Below are positions 21,472 through 31,432 of a stretch of DNA of 64,000 nucleotides, in pieces. A program made the translations under genes and the position numbers. A model generated the notes under the pieces. That model was not told the DNA's origin. It was given only the letters and a program-made list of their open reading frames with translations, and did not search any database. Numbering within the stretch: position 1 is the first letter of the stretch; each line of letters opens with the position of its first letter. The DNA is from Naumovozyma dairenensis CBS 421 (Eukaryota > Ascomycota > Saccharomycetes > Saccharomycetales > Saccharomycetaceae): the NCBI RefSeq assembly GCF_000227115.2, contig NC_016482.1:558001-622000 (forward strand), written 5' to 3'.

Positions 21472-21784
21472 TTTGAGGACAGAATAGCAAATAATACTGC
21501 ATGTACATATGTATAGAATTCAATCTTTTAAAAGGTTATGTTATTTTATGTGTGAATTTGAATTTAACCAATGAAAATTATTCCTATTGTTATATTTGTA
21601 TAGATAGACTATATAGTTGAGAAAAATAATACACTTCGAGAAATAAAGTTTATATATAGTCCATACCCAGTTTTATTAATAAGAAAAAAATTTTTTTTCT
21701 TTTGTATATTGGTACGATTATTTTTTTTTTTATTAGAATTATAAATAAAAAGTGAAAATAATACATGAGTTGGCATTTGATTCA
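21472..21784. other. DIE2-SMI1 convergent gap
   Basis: 313 bases between converging 3' ends. Long A- and T-runs around 21683-21732. Nothing else seen. Confidence 0.4.
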
Positions 21785-23437
21785 TTATAGTGCAACATTT
21801 TCGAAACTTTCCGTCAAATCATCCACTGTCTCATCAACTTTTTCTTGGTGTTGTTCTTGTTGTTCTTTTCTATCTTCTTCGTTGTCTTCTTTCGTTTGTT
21901 CATCAGCAACGATGTCTTGTTGTTCGTTTGTTGTGCTTGGTTCTTCTCCGATCAATTCTTCATCTTTGGTCAATTCAGCTTCATCATTTTCGAAATCATT
22001 ATCAAGTTCATCCTCTATTCTAGAAAGATCTTCATGAACCTCATCTTTATGCTCTGGTTTTTGTTCCATTTCTTCTTCTTCTTCTTGTTTCTTTTCAACA
22101 TGTGGTAATTCAGGTAATTCTTTATCAGGTACTGGTGTCGATAGAACATTCACTCTGTAATCTTCATTTTTCATATCACTAGAACCATCAGTATCAGTTA
22201 CAGTTCTAGTTGAATATACAGAATTTTCCTTTATTATCGAAGGAGTTTTTAAATTATTATTATAAGTACTATGAATATTTTCATTCATTTGTTGTTGCTG
22301 TTGTTGTTGTTGTGATTGGTTCTCACGCTGTTGTTCTTGTTGATACTTCTTTATAGTTCTTTTTTTCAAAACTTCCAAATAATCCTGAGGTACCCCATTA
22401 ATACTCTTATCTCTGTAGACCAATTCCCCATCTCCGGCAAAGAAATCATCATTATCATCGACTAATAACCAATTTCCAGCTTCCAAATCATTTGCGAAAG
22501 ATAGTAAGAATTCCCCCCAGTTGGAAGCGACAACATATTTGGTGTCCCATTCTCTACCGAAAATGATAATTTGACCATATTTCCCCATTGGACCTGGTGC
22601 CAAATCAACACCTACGTGATTTCCTGCATTATCGGTTAGCAATGGGATCCAATTGGGATGAGCATACACGGTCAAAATATGGTTTGGTGGGAATGATTGT
22701 TGTTCTGGAATGAAAGGTAATTTGAATTGATTCTTTGCTTGCTGCTGCTGCTGTTGTTGTTGTTGTTGTTGATGGAAGGAACTTGTGGAGTTATTATTAG
22801 AAGGTAAATTTGATCTTGATTGATTATTGCTATGATGTATTTTATTCATATTTTTGGCGACTTTTCTCCAAGTTTGAGACATTGCGACGATTTGATCCAA
22901 TGTCATTAATGGCATACCGTAAATGATACCGGAGGTCCCTGTCATTGATTCTAAATCTTCTTGACCATCATGGACTCTGAAGGAAGCTTTCACGGACGGA
23001 GGGAAAAAAATTTCTAAATCTTCTTCGACGTTGGCAATATCATTTAAAGTACATGGATCACTCAATGTTGCACTCAAATCTGGGTTATGTTGGTCAGTCC
23101 ATGAATCAATGTGTCTCCATGCTAAGAGGGCATCAGCAACACCGTCTTTAGTATTATGTATGCTTAAATCATCATCATTGTAATAGCCTTCAGGTTTATG
23201 AGGGATGATTGTTGGATCGGCCATACCTATATTTAGTTCATCATTAGACAAATCATCATGAGAACTAGTCATATGAGGGTGTCCCGTACCATTATTATTA
23301 TGAGTAGCGCCCATGGCAGAGGTGTTTCTTTGAGCCATATTGAAGGATGGCGTAGTGTTAGGATCATATTCTGCATAGCGGTCTTCTGTACTGAAGGAGT
23401 AAGCCCATTCTTTGATCTTTTTCTTGAAGATATTCAT
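21785..23437 (-). CDS. SMI1: SMI1/KNR4, cell-wall integrity and glucan-synthesis regulator
   Basis: 550 residues (S. cerevisiae 505). Intrinsically disordered hub protein that links the Slt2 cell-wall pathway to beta-1,3-glucan synthesis. The SUKH/Knr4 globular core spans roughly residues 100-360. It runs from LLAWRHIDSWTDQHNPDL through FFPPSVKASFRVHDGQED and GIIYGMPLMTLDQI to WDTKYVVASNWGEFLLSFAN and NWLLVDDNDDFF. A poly-Gln tract is inserted in the core near residue 227 and a second lies near residue 380. The acidic Glu/Asp/Gln-rich tail is typical. Upstream lie an MCB and an SCB cell-cycle box. Confidence 0.97.
   Translation of the reverse strand: MNIFKKKIKEWAYSFSTEDRYAEYDPNTTPSFNMAQRNTSAMGATHNNNGTGHPHMTSSHDDLSNDELNIGMADPTIIPHKPEGYYNDDDLSIHNTKDGVADALLAWRHIDSWTDQHNPDLSATLSDPCTLNDIANVEEDLEIFFPPSVKASFRVHDGQEDLESMTGTSGIIYGMPLMTLDQIVAMSQTWRKVAKNMNKIHHSNNQSRSNLPSNNNSTSSFHQQQQQQQQQQQAKNQFKLPFIPEQQSFPPNHILTVYAHPNWIPLLTDNAGNHVGVDLAPGPMGKYGQIIIFGREWDTKYVVASNWGEFLLSFANDLEAGNWLLVDDNDDFFAGDGELVYRDKSINGVPQDYLEVLKKRTIKKYQQEQQRENQSQQQQQQQQMNENIHSTYNNNLKTPSIIKENSVYSTRTVTDTDGSSDMKNEDYRVNVLSTPVPDKELPELPHVEKKQEEEEEMEQKPEHKDEVHEDLSRIEDELDNDFENDEAELTKDEELIGEEPSTTNEQQDIVADEQTKEDNEEDRKEQQEQHQEKVDETVDDLTESFENVAL
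22741..22772 (-). repeat. CAG/CAA repeat coding poly-Gln in SMI1
   Basis: A run of about 11 Gln codons (mixed CAA and CAG on the minus strand) at about residue 227. A second interrupted run lies near 22290-22316. It splits two conserved blocks of the SUKH core, so it must fit a surface loop. Confidence 0.9.
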
Positions 23438-23786
23438 GTTATATTTTGTGTTTATTATATTATTGTTCTAGTAGAATATAAGATTCTAACAAATAGTAGC
23501 AAAATTAAATAAAAGGAACACACTACTGAGTTTCTTGATTAATAAGTTGAGCAAGGTTGCGAAACAGGGTGGATAGGTTGTAATTCTGGTATGTATTTTT
23601 CTGATCTATTTCTTGATGGGAATTTATCGATCCATTTCCATTCACTACTCATTGTTTAATAAACCGTCTGACCATTTACTGTTATTTTTTTTTTCAGCGC
23701 ACAAAACATCCATACATGGACGGAGAAAGGGCCGTACAAATTATTTCCTCGAAGAAGGGGAAAAAAGAAAGAAAAAGTGGAGGGAA

Positions 23787-23842
23787 ACGCGTGAGTATTC
23801 CGCAAGAGGTTTCCCTCAAGCGGATTTCCGCAAGACGCGAAA
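23787..23842. promoter_or_regulatory. MCB and SCB cell-cycle boxes
   Basis: ACGCGT at 23787-23792 is the MBF site. CGCGAAA at 23836-23842 is the SBF site. They lie 350-405 bases upstream of SMI1 and about 680 upstream of BNS1. Which gene they serve cannot be told from sequence. Confidence 0.5.
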
Positions 23843-23934
23843 CATTTTGAATTTAGGGTTAAGTTCGTTCCAAAATAAGGGTTAACTTGTAATGACCTCT
23901 GTTAGAACCCTAAACACTACTAAATCCAATTACT

Positions 23935-23961
23935 TTACCTAAAAGGGTAAATGATAAACAA
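23935..23961 (+). promoter_or_regulatory. Mcm1-Fkh composite site (CLB2-cluster type)
   Basis: TTACCTAAAAGGGTAA (23935-23950) is a near-ideal palindromic Mcm1 box. Three bases later ATAAACAA (23954-23961) matches the forkhead site. This Mcm1-Fkh2 arrangement drives G2/M genes. It is about 560 bases upstream of the BNS1/SPO12 ATG. S. cerevisiae SPO12 is G2/M-regulated. Confidence 0.7.
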
Positions 23962-24515
23962 AAGAACTTCAAAAATGTCACAAAAATTTCTTTGCAAAAT
24001 TGCCATTCCTCTATTGACAGAGAAGGTATCTCTATATCCTGGGGAGGGAAGTCCCTGAAGGAAAAGTGGAATTCTACGTATATAGGCAAACGATACATCC
24101 CTGAAGAGAACTTTTCTATTTTTTTTTGTTTGTGCGTGCTAGCATAGAAGTTGAGAACTTGCTCATCCCCACTTTCCTTCATTGAATATCTTAGAAATAC
24201 CTATATATATATACTGATCTAGTAACCATTACAATTCAAAAGTATAAAGTTCAAATAAAACAATTAAGGATAGTCCTTTGTTTTTCACAAAGACACACAT
24301 TGTTGTTATCCTAACTCTTTCCAAATCACATTTAACAGAAATCAGTTCCTGTCCTATTCTTAGTCATCCAATTCACATATAATTTTAGCATCTTTTTACG
24401 GTGTACTGCAGAACCCCCTCGAACTTATCCAACACTATTTGAAAACATACAATCCAAAAAGAAACAGGGAAAAAGGTTTTTTCTAATAATTCACAAAATA
24501 AAAGAAGATAAGAAC

Positions 24516-25169
24516 ATGACCACGTCTGTAAACTTCAATTCAAATATAAAACAAACACCTTCACTAGCCTCAAATAATACAAATGCAGCAAATGTTAATT
24601 CTTCCGAGTTCGCTCCAATCATCAAGAGCACACTTGAGAAACCACATGGTCATCAACCTCAATATTACAAGCATGAGAACAAACCTTTAATATCCAGTTC
24701 AAAATCTAACATACTGTTACACACTTTTCCAAAAGACAAATTTCATACTTTCAAAAAATTCTCTAATAATAATAACTTTGATGAAACTAATAAGGAAAAC
24801 CATTATACCCATTTACCAATAGGCACAAATACAAGCATAAATTCATTACATAAATCAATATTCAAGAAACATACATTCAATACATATAACAGCAAGATAT
24901 CAAATGCACAATTGAAAAAATTAAATTCAATCAAGATGAATAATAAGTTTTTTTCACCTACTGATAAATTATTATCACCATGTTCACAAAAACTAAATGA
25001 TCATAAATCAAAATTGTTTGTTAATAAATCAAATCCAACTAAATTAAATTTCGCTTTAAATAAAAGAAATATGAAAAAGACTAATACTATTAATAATAGC
25101 GATAATGCTACTACTAATAATAATGATGATATCTTAATGACTGGTTCAGATGAAGATGAAGACTATTGA
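24516..25169 (+). CDS. BNS1: BNS1/SPO12 family mitotic-exit (FEAR) protein
   Basis: 217 residues (Bns1 137, Spo12 173 in S. cerevisiae). Small nuclear protein that promotes early release of Cdc14 in anaphase. Most of it is low-complexity Asn/Lys/Ser sequence. The diagnostic Spo12 block is at about residues 147-173 (NKFFSPTDKLLSPCSQKLN then DHKSKLF), with the two SP sites phosphorylated in S. cerevisiae. The C-terminus is an acidic tail (DDILMTGSDEDEDY). Position between SMI1 and PHB2 matches BNS1 (YGR230W). Only one pair member is visible here, so it may do both jobs and could equally be called SPO12. Confidence 0.88.
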   Translation: MTTSVNFNSNIKQTPSLASNNTNAANVNSSEFAPIIKSTLEKPHGHQPQYYKHENKPLISSSKSNILLHTFPKDKFHTFKKFSNNNNFDETNKENHYTHLPIGTNTSINSLHKSIFKKHTFNTYNSKISNAQLKKLNSIKMNNKFFSPTDKLLSPCSQKLNDHKSKLFVNKSNPTKLNFALNKRNMKKTNTINNSDNATTNNNDDILMTGSDEDEDY

Positions 25170-25428
25170 TGTACATACTTATATATATATATATATACAT
25201 ACAATATCTTATAAGTAAAAAAGTTATTCAACGTTGGGTCATATCTTTAAAAGAAGGAATATATCTTTAATATCTTATCTGAGTCAAAAAGTAAGTAAAA
25301 TGAAGACAGGAATGGAAAGGAATAGCTACATAAGGAAAAAGAGTAATATATACAGAATAAACTAACCACATAAACGAGTAGAAGATAATAATAATTGGCA
25401 GAGTCTTCCCTTTCTTGCTTCAGATCGA

Positions 25429-26379
25429 TTATTTATCTTTTTTGGCGTCGAACCTTGCATCAACCAATGTATTCAATAATAACGATTCGTTATCAAGAAC
25501 AACTCTATTTGGAGATTTAGCCAAGATTCTAGCAATTTCTCTTGCAGTATCTAATCTTTTCAATTCCACATAATCCTTAGATTTCTTAATTGCGTCACCA
25601 ATCAATTCTGCAGATTTAGCTTCACCTTGAGCTCTAACAACCATCCCTTGCTTTTCTTGTCTTGCCTTATCAACTACAAACGCAGCTCTTTGAGCGTCTT
25701 GTTGAGCAATCTGCTTAGCCTCTACAGCATTAGTAAATTCAGGTGAAAATGTCATAAATGTAATGGAAACATCATCTAATAGGATGTTAAACCTATTGGC
25801 TCTACCCATCAAATTCTCTCTAATCAATTTAGAAACTTTTTCTCTTTGAGTAATTAATTGTGAAGCATTAAACTGTGCCACTACAGCTTTCAAGACTTCA
25901 TTAACAATAGATGGTAGCACCCTTTCATCATAATCTTGTCCCAATGTTCTATATATGGTAGGCAATTGTCCAACATTAGGTCTAGAAAGAACTCTACAAG
26001 TAATATTAACCATTTGTAAATCCTTAGTACCAGTCAATGATGCCACATTACGTGGTTTTGCTCTCACATCATAGATGATTGGTGTTTCAATCCATGGTAT
26101 GGCAAAATGAGTTCCTTCAGGATAAATCCGTGGTGAAACACCACTTATACGTGAATAAACAATGGCTCTATGACCACCATCCACATTGAACAGTGCTGAG
26201 TTTAATAACATTGCACTACCACCAAGTAAGATCAATCCACCTAATCCAGCTAATGCCCCACGGGGTCCACCTGGACCGCCTCTTGGACCGCTAGAACCGT
26301 ATGGGCCTCTGTTAGTTTTGGATAATTGTTGTTGTATGACTCGAGCATACTTTTGGAAATCACTAGGTCCTTTATTCAT
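25429..26379 (-). CDS. PHB2: PHB2, prohibitin 2
   Basis: 316 residues (S. cerevisiae 310). Forms the ring-shaped prohibitin complex with Phb1 in the mitochondrial inner membrane, stabilising new membrane proteins and binding m-AAA protease. The N-terminus is rich in Gly/Pro/Arg. One membrane span follows (LGGLILLGGSAMLLNSALF, about residues 45-63), then the SPFH domain from GGHRAIVYSRISGV to the coiled coil (EAKQIAQQDAQRAAFVVDKA) near residues 215-260. It shares a 246-base divergent promoter with NAS6. Confidence 0.98.
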   Translation of the reverse strand: MNKGPSDFQKYARVIQQQLSKTNRGPYGSSGPRGGPGGPRGALAGLGGLILLGGSAMLLNSALFNVDGGHRAIVYSRISGVSPRIYPEGTHFAIPWIETPIIYDVRAKPRNVASLTGTKDLQMVNITCRVLSRPNVGQLPTIYRTLGQDYDERVLPSIVNEVLKAVVAQFNASQLITQREKVSKLIRENLMGRANRFNILLDDVSITFMTFSPEFTNAVEAKQIAQQDAQRAAFVVDKARQEKQGMVVRAQGEAKSAELIGDAIKKSKDYVELKRLDTAREIARILAKSPNRVVLDNESLLLNTLVDARFDAKKDK

Positions 26380-26625
26380 CTTCCTGATTGATTGCTTGCT
26401 TGCTTAGTTTGTTCTGTTTTTGAAAGCTCTTCTCGTTGTTCCTCTTCCTTTTTAGTATTATCAAATGTTCCTTATTATAACTGTCGCAATTAGACGAACA
26501 TAACTTACACCGCTTTCCTCTCTTATATAAAACTTATATAAGGGGATCTTTAACGAGGAATACACATTTCAAAACTACAACAAAAGAAATAGAATAGAGA
26601 TCACGAAATCAATCAATTACAAATT

Positions 26626-27336
26626 ATGGCTGGTCAAGAAACAGGATACCCATTACACCAAGCTTGCATGAACAATGAGCTTTCCAAAGTTCAAGAAATA
26701 GTAGAGCACATGACAAACCCATCCGTCGAAATAGTAGCTAAAGATTCTGACAACAGAACTGCTTTACATTGGGCAATCTCATTCCAAAATGAAGAAATAG
26801 TCACATACTTACTTTCCCACATGAAGGATGCTGATGTGGATACTTTGAAAGATGATTCGCTATGGACTCCAATTCATATTGCATCATCTGTTGGTAATTC
26901 AAACATTCTAAAACAATTAATCGAGGGGAGGAATGTGGATTTGAATTTGCAAACTGTGCAAGGAACTACTCCTATACATTTAGCTGTCTCTAAGAAACAT
27001 TTACAAATCTGTAAGTTCTTGCTAGAGAATGGTGCGAGTGTCAGAATAAAGGATAAACAAGGTCAATTACCGTTACATAGAGCTGCGTCAATTGGATCCA
27101 TGGGATTAGTGGAAATGTTATGTAAAGAAGGGAGGAGTCCCGTTAACGTTAAGGATAAACAAGGTTGGACTCCCTTATTTCATGCTTTGGCTGAGGGACA
27201 CGGAGACGTGGCTGTTTTGTTAGTTAATACTTTTAATGCCGACTATGATTTGGAAGATAATAATGGTATTAAAGCCGTTGATGTATCTTTAAATGAAAAT
27301 GTCAAGCATTTCTTCATAAAGCATGTTCATGAATAA
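26626..27336 (+). CDS. NAS6: NAS6, ankyrin-repeat proteasome assembly chaperone
   Basis: 236 residues (S. cerevisiae 228). Binds the Rpt3 C-domain during assembly of the 19S base (human gankyrin). The protein is almost wholly ankyrin repeats, with motifs such as NRTALHWAIS, DSLWTPIHIASSVGN, QGTTPIHLAVSKKH, QGQLPLHRAASIGS and QGWTPLFHALAEGHGD. The end is short and His/Lys-rich. I found no Rpn4 (PACE, GGTGGCAAA) site in its own 246-base promoter. Confidence 0.97.
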   Translation: MAGQETGYPLHQACMNNELSKVQEIVEHMTNPSVEIVAKDSDNRTALHWAISFQNEEIVTYLLSHMKDADVDTLKDDSLWTPIHIASSVGNSNILKQLIEGRNVDLNLQTVQGTTPIHLAVSKKHLQICKFLLENGASVRIKDKQGQLPLHRAASIGSMGLVEMLCKEGRSPVNVKDKQGWTPLFHALAEGHGDVAVLLVNTFNADYDLEDNNGIKAVDVSLNENVKHFFIKHVHE

Positions 27337-27457
27337 GAAGTATACATTTGTATATGTGCCATTCTATGTACTATTTACTCTCACAAGAAAAAAAATAATA
27401 ATATCTTTGCCTATGTATGTAATATTGTCTATAAAACTTATTTTCCTCCCACCTTGC

Positions 27458-30400
27458 TTATAAATTCGTAGTTGAATTGAAATGGACTGTTGATTCATTT
27501 TCTTGAATCCCATTAATCTCGTCATTCTTAATTGGAATGAATTTATCCCTGCTATTCAATGATGCTATCAGCATCAATCCATTCTTTTTAATTGCCGTTA
27601 TTATTGATGGACAAAGATTTAAAACGTCAAATGGGATAATGACACCTAAAAGATTATTATTTTTAGAGAATTTTACCATATTACGAATCTTAATATCATC
27701 CCATTGTAAATATACATCATTATTTTGTACTTGTTCCTTCTTCTCTCGGGCCTCTTGACTAGTAACGATCATTGATTTCAAACAATTTGGTGAATCATTT
27801 TCGAAACGTTTTAAAGAATCATTATACCTCAATGATTTCAATTCTAGTAATACGGGGAAATTTGGTTGTTTCCAGTTGAAAACTGAACAAACTTGCCAAT
27901 TTGAAGATTTGAAGACTAATGATCTTAAATTATCTCCCATGTTACGTAACTCTCTTTCATGATTAAATAGAATTGTTAAGATATTATCAATGAATTTATT
28001 AATGTTGATTTGCGGTGAAATTTTCACTGGGATTAGATTCATCTCCTCCTTCGTTGGGAAACAAACTTCAATGATTAATTGAATCCATTGTGGGATTATT
28101 GATAATAATGTATCAAATTGAATAACTTTTTTTGTTTCTAATAACTCTTTTAATTGAGTTACACTAGGGATTTTGGATTGAGGTACGTCAGTTATATCAT
28201 AATTTAATAAGTTTTCCAATTGAAATTTTGTTAGGTCATTAAGGAAGAAACTAACGCTGTTTTGTATTTGTATGAAAAAATTGGGAGAACAGACAATAGT
28301 TCCGTCATTTAAACAAAATATTTTCAAATTGAAAAAATCTCCAAGTAAGGAAGATGAGGTTATGATTTGTCCTTGTTTAATATTTGTCGTTGATTTCCAA
28401 TATGGTTCATATTTAGAAATTTGTAATGGTTTTTCAATGTAAGGTGAGATAATTTGATAATTGAATGTTAATTTCCCAATATTATTTAGTTTTTTATCAA
28501 AAAGTGGTAATGATACTGATGACGTACTATCAGCCAAAAGCATAGGATTGAAAGTGGACGTAATAGCTGTAGTTTTGGCAATGATTCTTGAGCCAAACGC
28601 AGGGAAAACTTCAAAATCAATGGAAAATTCAGAAAGAGAATCAATTTGGAAGATGGCTTCATTTTTCTCTTCATTATTATTCCCATTTTCATTTTCGTTT
28701 TCATCTTCATGTTTGGTGCCCACAGGTAAAATAATGTTTCTTGGTAAAAGGTCAGAAAGATTTGAAGTCATTGTAATTCTCCCCGGTTTAGACAATATTA
28801 ATTCCTTGTGTTTATATAATTGAATTGAATCGTAATCACTTTGGAAAGAGATTTTGATTAAAGTCTTTTTGTCCAAATAGTTATGACCGTATTTTCTCAA
28901 TGGAATAACAGGTGGCGGTAAAATGAAATCTTGATCTTCTTGATTAGCGTCGAGTGTAAGATCTTTTTCTTTATGAATATTCATGTCGAAATCGTCATCT
29001 AAATCAATCATGGGATCTAAATCATCGAGAGTATTATGAGCAATAACATTATTGTTGTGATGTCGTTGATGTATGTATTCCGTCAGCAGATAAGGCAATA
29101 AGATATTTAATATCTCGACGTTACTTTCCCATAATACCAGATGTAAGGGACTTATACCTTCATCATCTTGAATATTTAATCTGGCACCATTATTTAATAA
29201 TTCCTTCACGGTAACCGGATGAGATTCCTGTATAGCGTAAAATATTGGAGTCCATTTATTATAATCATCCATTCTATTAGGATCTGCTCCATGTGCTAAT
29301 AATAATTTGATTAATTTTGCATCTGCACCATTTTTGCAAACTATATGTAATGTACCAAGTCCCTTTGCATCAAAATTTGTCGACAAGTTAATTTGATGTG
29401 GAATATAATTTAATAATAATTTAATTGCTTCATAATTATTTGAATGACATGCTATGCTAATTGGTGAAAAGAATTGATTAACCAATAGATTTTTCTTACT
29501 ATTATTGGTACCGTTAGTTATTTTACTATATAATTTTGGGTTTGGATTTGAATTTCCCAAGGTTAATAATAATTCCATAACATCAATATGGTTATTATTG
29601 ATTGCTAATGTTAATGGAGTTCTTAAATTTGTATCTAATGGATCTATATTATCTAACAATGAGGATTTTAATAATAATTTGACGAATGATACCTTACCCA
29701 GCTCTGCTGCATAATGCAGTGGAGTCTTTTCATAAATATCTTTTGCATTTAACAATACCTTTAATCTGTTTATTCTTTCATTAGCAGTTGTTGTTGTTGT
29801 TGTTGTTGTTGTTGTCTTTGAAGGTGACAATGATGATAATGCATTTTGTAAAATGAATAGACGACTGTCATAGAGGCAACTAGTTGCTTCATGGAATATA
29901 TTTTTCTTTGTTAATATTTCGGCATCATCATCTGAGTCGTTATTAGAAGTAATATTATTATTATATGTTAAATTCATGAATGATTTACCCTTATCATAAA
30001 ATATTGATAAAGTTTCATCATCCATGGGACTACCTATTAATAATTTAAACAATTTTGTTAACCAAAGAGTTAAAAGTCGTGTATTGGAAAAAGATGGTTC
30101 AATTTTATTTGGAATAAATGATAAGATTTGATTTGATTTTTTATTATGATCCTTTAGTTTTGAAATGTTGATTAATTCAGTATACCAATCATCTAATTTA
30201 GATTCCAATGATTCTGTGTTATTAGTGCTATTATTTGAATTATTGTTATTCTTAAAGATTGGTGGTAGTATTGTATGCATATTAATATCTATATTAGTGG
30301 GAGGTACTAATGGAGTTGTAGAAGTATTACTCTTACGATTTGTTTCATTGTTCATTATCTGTGCAATATCATGATCTTTTGTATGATTTATGCTATAATC

Positions 30401-31063
30401 ATTCAATTCTGTTAAGATGGATAAAGTTTCATCATTTAATTCGGTAACTTTATTTCTTGTAAATATTGGTTGAATGGATACTACAGTTTCCAAGTAGAAT
30501 TCCTTTTCATGAGAATGAGATCTTTTATCCCACTTTTTCAAAGCTTTTGAAAACCCTGTTCTATTTAATTCAATGAATTGTTCGAAATGGTTTAAATCCC
30601 TTTGGAATGCAATAAAAGTGTCGAATAAGTTTTTGAAAGCTATCAAATTAATTTGTGAAGCAGATGACAAGGAGGATGAGGATGAAAAAGACGAAGATGA
30701 TGATAATTCATTTAGTTTCAATTTCAATTTATTGAATTTGGATTGTAATATATTAAATTTTATTGTTAGATTCAGTTCCTTTTCTTTATAAAAATTATTA
30801 ATTTTTTCCAATTCTCTGTCCATCTTAAAGAAGAAAGTTGATTTATTTTCTTGTAAAGTTTGGTATAGGACACTTTCATCTATAGAATCCAAATCTACAT
30901 TTAAATTGGTAGAGCTGATGTTGTTACTATCATTTGGTGAAGGAATTATTGTTGTTATAGCTAGCTGTTTAATCAATTTCTTCAAAGCTTTATAGTCTAT
31001 GAAATAGCCATTATATTCGGGTAGTTCTAATTGTCTAGATTCCAAATATTTCCCAAACTTCAT
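27458..31063 (-). CDS. PHO81: PHO81, CDK inhibitor of the phosphate (PHO) pathway
   Basis: 1,201 residues (S. cerevisiae 1,178). Inhibits Pho80-Pho85 when phosphate is low so that Pho4 enters the nucleus. An SPX domain lies at residues 1 to about 195 (MKFGKYLESRQLELPEYNGY, YIDYK-like FIDYKALKKLIKQL, then KALKKWDKRSHSHEKEFYL with the basic inositol-pyrophosphate site). Ankyrin repeats span about 444-661 (YEKTPLHYAAELGK, NLRTPLTLAINNNH, KWTPIFYAIQESHP, GISPLHLVL). A degenerate GDPD-like region fills the C-terminus. Upstream is a Pho4 E-box, matching the known positive feedback. Asn- and Thr-runs interrupt the linkers. Confidence 0.98.
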   Translation of the reverse strand: MKFGKYLESRQLELPEYNGYFIDYKALKKLIKQLAITTIIPSPNDSNNISSTNLNVDLDSIDESVLYQTLQENKSTFFFKMDRELEKINNFYKEKELNLTIKFNILQSKFNKLKLKLNELSSSSSFSSSSSLSSASQINLIAFKNLFDTFIAFQRDLNHFEQFIELNRTGFSKALKKWDKRSHSHEKEFYLETVVSIQPIFTRNKVTELNDETLSILTELNDYSINHTKDHDIAQIMNNETNRKSNTSTTPLVPPTNIDINMHTILPPIFKNNNNSNNSTNNTESLESKLDDWYTELINISKLKDHNKKSNQILSFIPNKIEPSFSNTRLLTLWLTKLFKLLIGSPMDDETLSIFYDKGKSFMNLTYNNNITSNNDSDDDAEILTKKNIFHEATSCLYDSRLFILQNALSSLSPSKTTTTTTTTTTANERINRLKVLLNAKDIYEKTPLHYAAELGKVSFVKLLLKSSLLDNIDPLDTNLRTPLTLAINNNHIDVMELLLTLGNSNPNPKLYSKITNGTNNSKKNLLVNQFFSPISIACHSNNYEAIKLLLNYIPHQINLSTNFDAKGLGTLHIVCKNGADAKLIKLLLAHGADPNRMDDYNKWTPIFYAIQESHPVTVKELLNNGARLNIQDDEGISPLHLVLWESNVEILNILLPYLLTEYIHQRHHNNNVIAHNTLDDLDPMIDLDDDFDMNIHKEKDLTLDANQEDQDFILPPPVIPLRKYGHNYLDKKTLIKISFQSDYDSIQLYKHKELILSKPGRITMTSNLSDLLPRNIILPVGTKHEDENENENGNNNEEKNEAIFQIDSLSEFSIDFEVFPAFGSRIIAKTTAITSTFNPMLLADSTSSVSLPLFDKKLNNIGKLTFNYQIISPYIEKPLQISKYEPYWKSTTNIKQGQIITSSSLLGDFFNLKIFCLNDGTIVCSPNFFIQIQNSVSFFLNDLTKFQLENLLNYDITDVPQSKIPSVTQLKELLETKKVIQFDTLLSIIPQWIQLIIEVCFPTKEEMNLIPVKISPQININKFIDNILTILFNHERELRNMGDNLRSLVFKSSNWQVCSVFNWKQPNFPVLLELKSLRYNDSLKRFENDSPNCLKSMIVTSQEAREKKEQVQNNDVYLQWDDIKIRNMVKFSKNNNLLGVIIPFDVLNLCPSIITAIKKNGLMLIASLNSRDKFIPIKNDEINGIQENESTVHFNSTTNL

Positions 31064-31265
31064 TTCTTTTCGATGATGGTATCAATAAAGGATACTAGGA
31101 TAAAAGACTGGATATCACCCTTGTTCACAATCGAATTTGAAATGATTAAGCTCGGTAAAACGAATAAAAGCAGTCCGGTTAAGGGCAAAGTTGAGACGAT
31201 ACAACTTAAAGAAATGATATGTATTTATATATAAAATGCTTGAGTCGTTTTGGTTCATTCCTTCA

Positions 31266-31274
31266 TTTGCCACC
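31266..31274 (-). promoter_or_regulatory. PACE box (Rpn4 site)
   Basis: The minus strand reads the exact 9-mer GGTGGCAAA, about 203-211 bases upstream of the PHO81 ATG. Rpn4 normally serves proteasome genes, so this position is unexpected and may be chance. Confidence 0.4.
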
Positions 31275-31385
31275 AGTCTAAAGATTACCTTAGCATTTAT
31301 GCATTCATACATTATATATTTATGTATTTATTTATTATCTGACCTTCACTGTAATAATAATATAGTTATAGTTAAATTGATAGGG

Positions 31386-31391
31386 CACGTG
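31386..31391 (-). promoter_or_regulatory. Pho4 E-box upstream of PHO81
   Basis: CACGTG with G before and C after, 323-328 bases upstream of the PHO81 ATG. S. cerevisiae PHO81 has its functional Pho4 site at a similar distance, so this is likely the positive-feedback element. Cbf1 shares the motif. Confidence 0.7.
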
Positions 31392-31423
31392 CTTTCCCCA
31401 AAGGAAGCCCGGGTAATCTTAAA

Positions 31424-31432
31424 TAGCCGCCC
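31424..31432 (+). promoter_or_regulatory. URS1-like Ume6 site
   Basis: TAGCCGCCC, a match to the URS1 core, 33 bases past the E-box. No meiotic gene is recognised nearby except RTT107 540 bases downstream. Confidence 0.4.

Larger units (their letters stand above)
23438..24515. other. Divergent SMI1 / BNS1 regulatory region
   Basis: 1.08 kb gap with no supportable gene. It holds an MCB (ACGCGT, 23787-23792), an SCB (CGCGAAA, 23836-23842) and an Mcm1-Fkh composite site (23935-23961). A TATATATATA stretch near 24202 is the likely BNS1-side TATA. Confidence 0.6.

Noticed and set aside
22741..22772. Poly-Gln in SMI1 as a sign of misassembly
   Set aside because: Flanking conserved blocks stay in frame, and Gln runs are common in these yeasts.
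31115..31312. 65-codon minus-strand frame as a SPO16 relic
   Set aside because: It does not resemble Spo16 as I recall it, and the position is at the PHO81 end of the gap.
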